Assembly (NCBI RefSeq): GCF_024652905.1
Contig: NZ_CP102428.1
Location: 2,926,501 to 2,990,500, forward strand
Direction: 5' to 3'
From: Pseudomonas oryzihabitans
Lineage (GTDB): Bacteria > Pseudomonadota > Gammaproteobacteria > Pseudomonadales > Pseudomonadaceae
Length of the DNA stretch: 64,000 nucleotides
In this document: positions 1-8,124 of the stretch, in pieces
How positions within the stretch are numbered: the first letter of the stretch is position 1
Layout of the letters: every line of letters starts with the position of its first letter
Translations under genes and position numbers: made by a program
The notes under the pieces: model-generated
What the model was told of the DNA's origin: nothing
Seen by the model: only the letters and a program-made list of their open reading frames with translations
The model's database searches: none

Positions 1-1228
1 CCTGGTTTTCCACCGCGCGACGGCTGATGGCCAGGCCCAGGCCGAAACCGCCGGTGGCACGGTCACGGCTGCGATCCAGGCGGTAGAAGGGCTCGAAGAC
101 CCGCTCGCGCTCGGCCTCGGGGATGCCTTCGCCATCGTCTTCCACCGCGATCAGCAACGCCTCGCCGTCACGGCGGACCGTTACCCAGACCTCACGCTGG
201 CAATAGCGCAGCGCATTGCCGACGAGATTCTGCAGGGCGCGGGCCGTGAGCCGCGGGGCCAGCTCGACCCGCATGGGCGCCTGCGCCATGTCCAGGTGCA
301 CCTCGACGCCGCGACGCTCCTGCTCCTCGGCGAAGTCGGCCAGCACGCTGTCGAGAAAGGCTTGGAGATCCAGGCCCAGGCGTTCGGGCGGCTGCTGACT
401 GCTCTGCAGCCGGGCGAAGGACAGCAGTTCGTCGACCAGGGCATCCAGTTCGCGGACGTGGCGCACCAGTTGCTCCAGCTGCCGCTGGGTCTCGGTCGGC
501 AGCGGATCGGCCTGCAGCAGCGCCAGGCCGAATTCCAGACGCGACAAGGGCGTGCGCAATTCGTGGGAGACGGCGTTGAGCAGGTCGCGCTGCTGGACGA
601 TCAGCGCCTCCAGCTCCTGAGCCATGTCATCGAAGGCCCGCGCCAGCTCGCCGACATCCGAGCGCGGCGAGATGGCCGTACGCTCGCCCAGATGGCCCTT
701 GCCCAGTCGTGCCGCGGTGCGCCGCAGCCGTTCCAGGTCGCGCCAGTGCGGACGTAGCCAGACATAGAGACAGATCAGCAGGGCCGCGCCGATCAGGGCG
801 TTCATCGCCCAGTAGGTCAAGGCGATGTCGGTGGGCGCCTCGGGGATGCCGATCCACAGCACCTGATCTGCCGGCAGCGGCACCAGGGCCGCACTGGGTT
901 CGCCATAGTCACCCAGGCGTACCCGTCGCTGGCCGGCAGCGAGGTCTGCGCGCTCCTCCAGACTGAGGGCCTGATCGTCGCGCGGGACCAGGCGCAGGCT
1001 GATGGGCGCCAGCTCCGCGGCCAGTTCGTCCTGCAGCGCCGGCCAGCGCTCCGGCGGCGTGGTGGTGAAGGCGCGCTGAACCAGGCTGAGCGGACCGTGC
1101 AACTGCTCCAGGGTATAGCGGCTGTAACGCTCGTCGAACACCTTGAGCAGCGCCTCGGGTACCAGGTAGCTGGCGGCGCCGTAGGTCACCAGCAGGATGA
1201 GGTAGAGGCGGACGAGGATCTTGAGCAT
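1..1228 (-). CDS. rstB: RstB-like sensor histidine kinase (partial, C-terminus off left edge)
   Basis: Inner-membrane sensor kinase expected to phosphorylate the response regulator encoded just upstream. Reading leftward from an ATG at 1228, the frame stays open to the window edge (about 409 codons). Visible parts are TM1 (residues 4-20), a periplasmic region to about 133, TM2 (about 134-155), a HAMP-like linker, the H-box NAVSHELRTPLSRLE with its His near residue 218, the N-box QNLVGNALRY, G1 EDDGEGIP, the F-box FEPFYRLD and G2 GFGLGLAISRR. Only the last residues are missing. Its start follows the stop of the regulator gene directly, so the two are probably co-translated. The RstB name rests on the RstA-like partner; the sensory signal is unknown. 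Confidence 0.85.
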   Translation of the reverse strand, partial: MLKILVRLYLILLVTYGAASYLVPEALLKVFDERYSRYTLEQLHGPLSLVQRAFTTTPPERWPALQDELAAELAPISLRLVPRDDQALSLEERADLAAGQRRVRLGDYGEPSAALVPLPADQVLWIGIPEAPTDIALTYWAMNALIGAALLICLYVWLRPHWRDLERLRRTAARLGKGHLGERTAISPRSDVGELARAFDDMAQELEALIVQQRDLLNAVSHELRTPLSRLEFGLALLQADPLPTETQRQLEQLVRHVRELDALVDELLSFARLQSSQQPPERLGLDLQAFLDSVLADFAEEQERRGVEVHLDMAQAPMRVELAPRLTARALQNLVGNALRYCQREVWVTVRRDGEALLIAVEDDGEGIPEAERERVFEPFYRLDRSRDRATGGFGLGLAISRRAVENQ

Positions 1229-1924
1229 CTATTCCCACTCGGCGCGAGACAGCAGATAACCCTTGCCCCAGACGGTCTTGATCCGTCGCGCTTCGCCAGG
1301 ATGCTCCTCGAAACGACGGCGCAGCTTGGAGATGGCCACGTCCACCGAGCGGTCGACGCCGTTGAATTCGATGCCGCGCAGTTGCTGGATCAGCTGGTCG
1401 CGGCTGAGCACCTCGCCGGCATGGCGCATGAGGACTGCCAGCAGGTTGAATTCAGTGGACGACAGCTCCACCAGCTGGTCGCGCCACCAGACCTGGCGCT
1501 CGCCCGGCAGCAACCGCAGCTGGCCGATAACCAGGCGATCATCGGTGGCCACCTCGCCCAGCTGGCAGCGGCGCAGCAGGGTGCGGATGCGCGCCAGCAG
1601 CACCCGCGGCTCGCAAGGCTTGCTGACGTAGTCGTCAGCACCGATCTCCAGCCCCAGCACCTGGTCGTGGCTGTCGTCCAAGGCGGTGAGCATCAAGATC
1701 GGCAGGCCCGGCTGGGCGGCGCGCAGCTGGCGGCAGACCTGCAGGCCATCCAGCCCCGGCAGCATGACATCGAGCACCACCAGCTGCGGGCACAGTCGCT
1801 GCACCGCGGCCAGGGCCTCGTCGCCACGGCCGATCACGGTCACGGCATAGCCCTGACGACCCAGGTAGGTAGCGATGAGGTCAGCCAGGGCGGCGTCGTC
1901 TTCGACGATGAGCAAGGGGATCAC
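1229..1924 (-). CDS. rstA: RstA-like OmpR/PhoB-family response regulator
   Basis: DNA-binding response regulator of 231 aa. The receiver domain (residues 1-120) has acidic residues EDD at 8-10, the phospho-acceptor Asp in VVLDVMLPG and the conserved Lys in DYVSKP. The C-terminal winged helix carries RGIEFNGVDRSVDVAISKL and ends RIKTVWGKGYLL...WE. This tail closely follows E. coli RstA (LRGVSYDGLDRSVDVAISRL, RIKTVRNKGYLF...WE), which is the basis for the name. The gene is first in a two-gene operon with the kinase and divergent from an RND efflux operon across 150 bp. Control of that pump is a reasonable inference but not shown. Confidence 0.85.
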   Translation of the reverse strand: MIPLLIVEDDAALADLIATYLGRQGYAVTVIGRGDEALAAVQRLCPQLVVLDVMLPGLDGLQVCRQLRAAQPGLPILMLTALDDSHDQVLGLEIGADDYVSKPCEPRVLLARIRTLLRRCQLGEVATDDRLVIGQLRLLPGERQVWWRDQLVELSSTEFNLLAVLMRHAGEVLSRDQLIQQLRGIEFNGVDRSVDVAISKLRRRFEEHPGEARRIKTVWGKGYLLSRAEWE

Positions 1925-1984
1925 GGCAGCTCTTCATGGCGGCAAAGCCCGAGCATAGCCGAGCGCAGCACCGGCGGGCGCAGG

Positions 1985-2025
1985 CCTTAACACTCTTTCA
2001 CAAGAGACCTACAGACGTTTACAGG
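1985..2025. promoter_or_regulatory. Candidate RstA-type operator in the rstA/efflux divergent region
   Basis: TACAG occurs at 2010-2014 and again at 2020-2024, exactly 10 bp apart, within TACAGACGTTTACA. From memory, the E. coli RstA box is TACATNTNGTTACA, so most defined positions agree. Weaker ACA-type half sites lie just upstream (around 1990 and 1998). A direct repeat at one helical turn is the usual layout for OmpR-family dimers. It sits 50-90 bp before the MFP start and between both promoters. Confidence 0.4.
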
Positions 2026-2074
2026 GTGGCCTGCGCGAGGCGCCTACCATGACGCTCTTCTGGAGGAAGCCCCG

Positions 2075-3226
2075 ATGTTCCCGATCCGCCCTGCCCTCGG
2101 CAGCCTCGTGCTGCTCTGTCTGCTGCTCGCCGCCTGCGACCGTCCGGCCCCGGAAGCCGCCGCCCCGACCGCGCCCAGGGTGCAGGTGGAGACCCTGCAC
2201 CCCAAGCCCCTGGCCATCGCCAGTGAATTGAGTGGCCGCCTGGTGGCGCCACGGACCGCGGAAGTACGGGCACGGGTCGCCGGCATCGTGCTGCAGCGGG
2301 TGTTTCGCGAGGGCAGCGAGGTCAAGGCCGGCGAGGTGCTGTTCCGTATCGATCCGGCGCCGCTGCAAGCCGAGGTGGACAGTGCCGCCGCGGCCCTGCG
2401 CAAGGCCGAGGCCAGCGCCTTCCAGGCGCGGCGTCTGGCCGAGCGTTATGCGGCACTGGTCGAGAGCGAGGCGATCAGTCGCCAGGAGCAGGACAACGCG
2501 CGTGGCGCCAGCCTGCAGGCGGAGGCCGAGGTGGCGGCGGCCCAGGCGGCGCTCAAGCGGGCGCGGCTGAATCTGGGCTATGCCACGGTCACCGCGCCCA
2601 TCGCCGGGCGCATCGGCAAGGCGCTGGTCACCGAGGGCGCGCTGGTCGGCCAGGGCGATGCCACGCCCCTGGCGATCATCCAGCAGCTGGACCCCATCCA
2701 TGCCGACGTCACCCAGTCGACCCGCCAGCTCAAGGCGCTGCGCGATGCCCTGCGGGACGGCCGGCTACAGCAGGTGGCGCCGGATCAGGCACGGGTGACG
2801 CTGCTGCAGGAGGATGGCAGCCCCTACCCCGAGAGCGGCCGCCTGCTGTTCGCCGATCTCACGGTGGACGCCAACACCGGGCAGATCACCTTGCGCAGCC
2901 AGTTTCCCAATCCACGGCGCGACCTCTTGCCGGGCAGCTTCGTGCGGGTACGCCTGGAGCAGGCGCGCCTCGATCAGGGTTTGAGCGTCGCCCAGCAGGC
3001 GGTGCAGCGCAGCGTCGATGGTGGGGCTCAGGTCTGGGTGGTGGATGCCGAAAACCAGGTCGCCCTGCGCGAGGTGCGCCTGGGCCCGGTGGTCGAAGGT
3101 CGCTGGGTGGTGGAGTCCGGCCTCGCCGCTGGTGAGCGCGTACTGCTCTCCGGTCTGCAACAGGCGCAGCCGGGCCTGGTGGTGGAACCCCAGGAAGCCC
3201 AGGCCGCCACGGCGGAGGTGCGCTGA
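2075..3226 (+). CDS. RND efflux membrane fusion protein (lipoprotein, MexA/AcrA family)
   Basis: Periplasmic adaptor of 383 aa linking an RND pump to an outer-membrane channel. The N-terminus is a lipoprotein signal with lipobox LLAAC (Cys near residue 24). The sequence then shows the biotinyl-lipoyl half-motifs (GSEVKAGEVLFRIDPAPL and TVTAPIAGRIGKALVTEGALV), an alpha-helical hairpin between them and the beta-barrel region LLPGSFVRVRL. The start is set by TGGAGGAAG 8 nt before ATG. Its stop overlaps the start of the pump gene (TGATG), so expression is coupled. No outer-membrane gene follows. Confidence 0.93.
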   Translation: MFPIRPALGSLVLLCLLLAACDRPAPEAAAPTAPRVQVETLHPKPLAIASELSGRLVAPRTAEVRARVAGIVLQRVFREGSEVKAGEVLFRIDPAPLQAEVDSAAAALRKAEASAFQARRLAERYAALVESEAISRQEQDNARGASLQAEAEVAAAQAALKRARLNLGYATVTAPIAGRIGKALVTEGALVGQGDATPLAIIQQLDPIHADVTQSTRQLKALRDALRDGRLQQVAPDQARVTLLQEDGSPYPESGRLLFADLTVDANTGQITLRSQFPNPRRDLLPGSFVRVRLEQARLDQGLSVAQQAVQRSVDGGAQVWVVDAENQVALREVRLGPVVEGRWVVESGLAAGERVLLSGLQQAQPGLVVEPQEAQAATAEVR

Positions 3227-6200
3227 TGGCCAACTTCTTCATCGACCGCCCGGTGTTCGCCTGGGTGGTAGCGCTGTTCATCCTGCTCGCCGGGCTGCTG
3301 GCCATCCCGCAGTTGCCGGTGGCCCAGTACCCCAATGTGGCGCCGCCACAGATCGAGCTGTACCTGACCTATCCGGGCGCCTCGCCGCAGACCCTGGACG
3401 AGAGCGTGGTCAGCCTCGTCGAACAGGAACTCAATGGCGTCAATCACCTGCTCTATTTCTCCTCCAGCAGCAGCCAGGGCAGCGCCACCCTGACCGTGAC
3501 CTTCCAACCCGGTACCGATCCGGAACTGGCCAAGGTGGACATCCAGAATCGCCTCAAGGTGGTGGAGCCGCGCCTGCCGCGGGCGGTCACCCAGCAGGGC
3601 ATCCAGATCGAGGAGACCTCGGCCGGCTACCTCATGTTCGTCACCCTCTCCGCCACCGACGAGCGCCTCGACACCACCGCCCTGAGCGACTACCTGGCGC
3701 GCAACGTGGTCAACGAACTGCGCCGCCTGGACGGCGTGGGCAAGGCCCAGCTGTTCGGTGCCGAGCACGCCCTGCGCGTCTGGCTCGATCCCAGTCGCCT
3801 GGTGGCGGTCGGCCTGACCCCGGCGGACGTGACCCGGGCCATCGCCGAGCAGAACGTCCAGGTGGCGGCCGGCAGTATTGGCGAGCTACCGGCCCCCGCT
3901 GGCCAGGAACTGACCGCGCCGGTGCTGATCAAGGGCCAGCTCAGCGACCCCGCGGAGTTCGCCGGCATCCTGCTGCGCGCCGGAGCCGACGGTTCCAGCG
4001 TGACCCTGGGCGACGTGGCCCGGATCGAAGTGGGCAGCCAAAGCTACAACTTCGGCACGCGGCTGGACGGCAAGCCTTCGGTGGCGGTGGGGGTGCAGCT
4101 GGCACCCACCGCCAACGCCCTGGCCACCGCCCAGGCCGTGCGCGCCAAGCTGGCCGAGCTGTCCCAGTATTTTCCACCCGGGATGAAATACGACATTCCC
4201 TACGACACGGCGCCCTTCGTCGAGATCTCCATCACCCAGGTCATCCATACCCTGCTGGAGGCCATGGCGCTGGTGTTCGCGGTGATGTACCTGTTCCTGC
4301 AGAACCTGCGCTACACCCTGATCCCGACCCTGGTGGTGCCGGTGGCGTTGCTGGGCACCTGCGCCGTGCTCCTGGCGCTGGGCTATTCGATCAATGTGCT
4401 GACCCTGTTCGGCATGGTGCTGGCCATCGGCATCCTGGTGGACGACGCCATCGTGGTGGTGGAGAACGTCGAGCGACTCATGGCCACGGAGGGCCTCGAT
4501 CCCCGCGCGGCCACCCGCAAGGCCATGGGCGAGATCTCCGGCGCCATCGTCGGCATCACCCTGGTGCTGACCGCGGTCTTCGTGCCCATGGCCTTCATGA
4601 GCGGCTCGGTCGGCGTCATCTATCGCCAATTCTCGGCGTCCATGGCGGTGGCCATCCTTTTCTCCGCCTTTCTCGCCCTGAGCCTGACCCCGGCGCTGTG
4701 CGCCACCCTGCTCAAGCCGATTGCCCAGGGTGCCCATGCCCGCAGCGGCTTCTTCGGCGCCTTCAATCGGGGCTTCGAGCGGCTGACCGGCAGCTTCGAA
4801 AGCTGGGTGGCCCGTGCCATCCGCCGACTGCTGCCGAACCTCGTGCTGTTCGCCGCCCTGCTGGTGGGGCTGGTGGTGCTCTATGGCCGTCTGCCCGGCG
4901 CCTTCCTGCCCACCGAGGATCAGGGCTATCTGATCACCGACATCCAGCTGCCGCCCGGGGCCACCCAGGAGCGCACCCTCAAGGTGATCGAGCGCCTGGA
5001 GCGCCATTACGCCGAGGAGCTGGGCGTGGCCAACGACCTCGTCCTGCTCGGCTTCAGCTTTTCCGGCAGCGGCCAGAACGCTGCCCTGGCCTTTACCACC
5101 CTCAAGGACTGGTCCGCCCGCGGCCCGGCCGATTCCGCCGCGGCCATCGCCGAGCGCGCCAATGCCGCCCTGGCCGGCGAGAGCGAGGCCCAGGGCTTTG
5201 CCGTGCTGCCACCGCCGGTGGAAGGCCTGGGCACCTCCAGCGGTTTCGAGGTGCGCCTGCAGGACCGGTCCAATCGCGGCCAGGCCGCGCTCAAGGCTGC
5301 GCGGGATCAACTGCAGGAGAAGCTCGCCGGCAATCCGATCATCGCCTACGTGCGGGAAACGGCCCTGGCCGACAGCGCCCAGGTGCAACTGGTGGTGGAT
5401 CGCCGCCAGGCCGCCGCCCTGGGAGTGGGTTTCGCCGCCCTCGGCGAGACCCTGGGCACCGCCCTGGGCTCCAGCTACGTCAATGACTTTCCCAATCGCG
5501 GACGGATGCAGCAGGTGATCGTGCAGGCCGAGCTGGGCAGCCGCAGCCAGGTGGACGACCTGCTGCGCCTGGAGGTGCGCAATGAGCGCGGGCGCATGGT
5601 GCCGCTGTCCGCCTTTGTCAGCGCCGACTGGACCCAGGGCCCGGCGCAACTGTCGCGCTACAACGGCTATCCGGCCATCAGCCTGTCCGGCGAGCCGCTG
5701 CCCGGTCACACCACCGGCGAGGCCATGGCCGAACTGGAACGCCTGGCCGCGGAGCTGCCGCGGGGCTTCGCCCTGGAGTGGACGGCGCTGTCGTTGCAGG
5801 AACGCCTCTCCGCCGGCCAGGCGCCGGTGCTACTGGGGCTGTCGCTGCTGGTGGTGTTCCTTTGCCTGGCAGCGCTCTACGAGAGCTGGTCGATTCCCAC
5901 CGCGGTGCTGCTGGTGGTGCCCCTGGGGGTGCTCGGCGCGGTGCTGGCGGTGACTTTGAGGGGCATGCCCAATGATGTCTTCTTCAAGGTCGGCCTGATC
6001 ACGGTGATCGGGCTGACGGCGAAAAACGCCATCCTGCTCATCGAATTCGCCAAGAGCCTGCACGACGGCGGCATGGACCTGTACCAGGCCACCTGCCGTG
6101 CCGCCCGGCTACGCCTGCGGCCCATCGTCATGACCTCGCTGGCCTTCATTCTCGGCGTGGTACCGCTGGCCCTGGCCACCGGCGCCAGCTCGGCCAGCCA

Positions 6201-6336
6201 GCAGGCGGTGGGCACCGGGGTGATCGGCGGCATGCTCAGCGCCACCCTGGCGCTGGTCTTCGTGCCGGTGTTCTTCGTGCTGGTGCTGCGGGTGGTGGCA
6301 CGCCTGGGGCGGGGCCGGCGTGCACCGGACCGCTAG
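3226..6336 (+). CDS. RND multidrug efflux permease (AcrB/MexB, HAE1 family)
   Basis: Proton-driven inner-membrane exporter of 1036 aa, the normal length for the family. It begins with the typical NFFIDRPVFAWVVALFILLAG. TM4 contains the proton-relay Asp pair in [18 protein letters not shown], and TM10 carries the Lys in GLTAKNAILLIEFAK. Porter and docking domains are intact. The gene overlaps the adaptor gene by one base. There is no downstream outer-membrane factor, so it probably borrows an OprM-type channel such as the one encoded at 46.7 kb, as MexXY, MexJK and MexVW do in P. aeruginosa. Substrates cannot be read from the sequence. Confidence 0.93.
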   Translation: MANFFIDRPVFAWVVALFILLAGLLAIPQLPVAQYPNVAPPQIELYLTYPGASPQTLDESVVSLVEQELNGVNHLLYFSSSSSQGSATLTVTFQPGTDPELAKVDIQNRLKVVEPRLPRAVTQQGIQIEETSAGYLMFVTLSATDERLDTTALSDYLARNVVNELRRLDGVGKAQLFGAEHALRVWLDPSRLVAVGLTPADVTRAIAEQNVQVAAGSIGELPAPAGQELTAPVLIKGQLSDPAEFAGILLRAGADGSSVTLGDVARIEVGSQSYNFGTRLDGKPSVAVGVQLAPTANALATAQAVRAKLAELSQYFPPGMKYDIPYDTAPFVEISITQVIHTLLEAMALVFAVMYLFLQNLRYTLIPTLVVPVALLGTCAVLLALGYSINVLTLFGMVLAIGILVDDAIVVVENVERLMATEGLDPRAATRKAMGEISGAIVGITLVLTAVFVPMAFMSGSVGVIYRQFSASMAVAILFSAFLALSLTPALCATLLKPIAQGAHARSGFFGAFNRGFERLTGSFESWVARAIRRLLPNLVLFAALLVGLVVLYGRLPGAFLPTEDQGYLITDIQLPPGATQERTLKVIERLERHYAEELGVANDLVLLGFSFSGSGQNAALAFTTLKDWSARGPADSAAAIAERANAALAGESEAQGFAVLPPPVEGLGTSSGFEVRLQDRSNRGQAALKAARDQLQEKLAGNPIIAYVRETALADSAQVQLVVDRRQAAALGVGFAALGETLGTALGSSYVNDFPNRGRMQQVIVQAELGSRSQVDDLLRLEVRNERGRMVPLSAFVSADWTQGPAQLSRYNGYPAISLSGEPLPGHTTGEAMAELERLAAELPRGFALEWTALSLQERLSAGQAPVLLGLSLLVVFLCLAALYESWSIPTAVLLVVPLGVLGAVLAVTLRGMPNDVFFKVGLITVIGLTAKNAILLIEFAKSLHDGGMDLYQATCRAARLRLRPIVMTSLAFILGVVPLALATGASSASQQAVGTGVIGGMLSATLALVFVPVFFVLVLRVVARLGRGRRAPDR

Positions 6337-6354
6337 CCTCGGCTGACGTAGCGT

Positions 6355-6387
6355 CGGGCGGCTGGACCCAGGCCAGTTTGCCGCCCG
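6355..6387 (+). terminator. Hairpin after the RND operon
   Basis: CGGGCGGC (6355-6362) pairs with GCCGCCCG (6380-6387), with an inner CTGG/CCAG stem. It lies 19 bp after the pump stop codon. There is no clear U-tract, so the terminator call is tentative. Confidence 0.35.
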
Positions 6388-6429
6388 AAGGTCGTTCTGG
6401 AAATCGACGAGGCATCGCAGGAACGTCCC

Positions 6430-8115
6430 CTAGCCGAATATCAGCCTGAGCAAGACCAGAACGACCAGACCAGCGAATACCGCCAGCGCAAGCTTCAACC
6501 GGCGCCGATGCTGCAGCAGACGATAAAGACCATGCTCGACCCAGCTGGCCGGGGAATCGCCCCGAGTGACGACGTCGGCGAAATGCACCGCTCCCAGCAC
6601 GGTTATGAGCGCAAGGGTAATTCCCAGCGGAGGTAACGCCCGAGCCCAGAGATACACCAACCCAGCAGGAACCAGGCTTGGGACGACGTGGCGCAGTAAC
6701 AGCACGCCGCTACCGTTGCGCGACAAGGACCTGGGCAGCAGCCAGGCGCTCACCGCAACGTCAGCGGCTGTCAGGACCCGCGCCAGGTCGCTCCACAAAT
6801 ACAGCAGCCAGCGGGCGGGAATCAGCAGCAGAGGCACGAGGAGCAAGGGGCCGAGCAACACAATACCCAGGCTTTCTTCCAGAATATCGCGCGGATCGGC
6901 AGCCAGCCTGATACAAAGCGCCAGAGACAGTATCGCCCATACATGGAAGTAACCCCATTTCCAGTAGCCGCGCGGTTGCCAGGCGCGCCAGTTCGCCAGG
7001 TAGGGGCGCTCCAGCGCCACTGAAAGCTGCGGATGATCGGCCACGTGGTAGGCCAGGTCCGCGCAGGCCTGCCAGTCCTCGGTGGTGAACTCATCCGCCC
7101 AGCGGCGCCGCTTACCGTCGCTGAGATCAGCGAAGAGGAACCAGGTCGCGCGCTGGACGGGTGTCTTCGCCGGGGCCGCGAGCTGGTCGCGCAGCGAAGC
7201 CTCCAGCGCGAACGCGTGGCAGCGGTGCACGATCGCCGCCCACCGCTCGGGGCTGCAGGGCAGATGGCCACGCTCCTCGCTCCAGCCATTCAGTTCACAC
7301 AGCCGCTCGAACAAGGCCGGCGTCCAGTGGCCGTTGCGCTCGAGCAATTCGAACACCCACGTCTGGAACTGGCTGCGTCGATCCAGCGGCTGCAACCAGG
7401 CGTCGGCCAGGGCAGCGCGCAGCAGGCGATAGGCCTCTATCTCCCGGCCCTGCCCCAGCGCCTGCCGTACCTGCTCCAGCACCCGGGTGGCGAGCTTGCT
7501 GGCCAGACAGGCCGCTTCGGCCGGGCCCAGGTAATCCGATTGTCCGGGCGTCAACCAGCCGAGATGGGCCTGGGCCCAGTCGAGTCTATCGAGGCTGGTG
7601 TCCGCCAGGCAGAGTCGCAGAAGACCGCGCTGAAAGGCGTGCTCCAGTCCACTCCGGCGAGCCTCCTCCCAGCCCTGGTCGAGATCCCCCTCGAGCAAAT
7701 CCTCGACACGGTGGGGCTCTTCGACCGTCCCACCGTCCGCCAGGCGCAGAATGGGGGCGATGGGCGTAGCCGGCGCCGCGGGGTCGACGGGTACGACAGG
7801 CACCGGGAGGTCGGACGGCGCTGTGGCCACAGCCGGCGCAGCGGGAGCGACCAGCATGCCTTGCGAAGTCGCCGGCGCTGAACGCGCGGTGGGTGGCAGC
7901 TCGGTCAGGGCCGAAGCGGGCGCGCGCGTGCTCTCCTCCTCGTCAAGGTCGACCACTTGTTGGAGCTCCATTAAGGTGCGCTCATAGGCCTGGCGCAGCC
8001 GCTGGAAGGCCGCGGGATCTTCGTCCGGGCGATGGACCTTCAGGAGGCGGGCGTAGGCCCGCTTGAGTTCTCGCTCCGAGGTAGACTGGGTCAGTTCCAA
8101 TAGGTCAAGGGACAT
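6430..8115 (-). CDS. Membrane J-domain protein paired with HscC (DjlB/DjlC-like)
   Basis: Predicted Hsp40-type co-chaperone for the adjacent HscC, 561 aa. The N-terminal 65 residues look like a J-domain (ERELKRAYARLLKVHRPDED, then FQRLRQAYE), but the canonical HPD reads HRPD with one extra residue. A Pro/Ala/Val-rich linker follows (about 70-130), then a helical soluble region (130-370). The C-terminal third holds four or five hydrophobic segments ending VFAGLVVLVLLRLIFG, so it should be membrane-anchored. It begins 9 nt after the hscC stop, on the same strand. In E. coli, hscC likewise lies near the membrane J-proteins DjlB and DjlC. The partnership is inferred from context. Confidence 0.75.
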   Translation of the reverse strand: MSLDLLELTQSTSERELKRAYARLLKVHRPDEDPAAFQRLRQAYERTLMELQQVVDLDEEESTRAPASALTELPPTARSAPATSQGMLVAPAAPAVATAPSDLPVPVVPVDPAAPATPIAPILRLADGGTVEEPHRVEDLLEGDLDQGWEEARRSGLEHAFQRGLLRLCLADTSLDRLDWAQAHLGWLTPGQSDYLGPAEAACLASKLATRVLEQVRQALGQGREIEAYRLLRAALADAWLQPLDRRSQFQTWVFELLERNGHWTPALFERLCELNGWSEERGHLPCSPERWAAIVHRCHAFALEASLRDQLAAPAKTPVQRATWFLFADLSDGKRRRWADEFTTEDWQACADLAYHVADHPQLSVALERPYLANWRAWQPRGYWKWGYFHVWAILSLALCIRLAADPRDILEESLGIVLLGPLLLVPLLLIPARWLLYLWSDLARVLTAADVAVSAWLLPRSLSRNGSGVLLLRHVVPSLVPAGLVYLWARALPPLGITLALITVLGAVHFADVVTRGDSPASWVEHGLYRLLQHRRRLKLALAVFAGLVVLVLLRLIFG

Positions 8116-8124
8116 GGCCAGACC

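Noticed and set aside
3886..5709. 607-codon open frame on the minus strand opposite the RND permease gene
   Set aside because: Low-complexity His/Gln/Gly translation with no recognisable motif; the plus-strand pump is complete.
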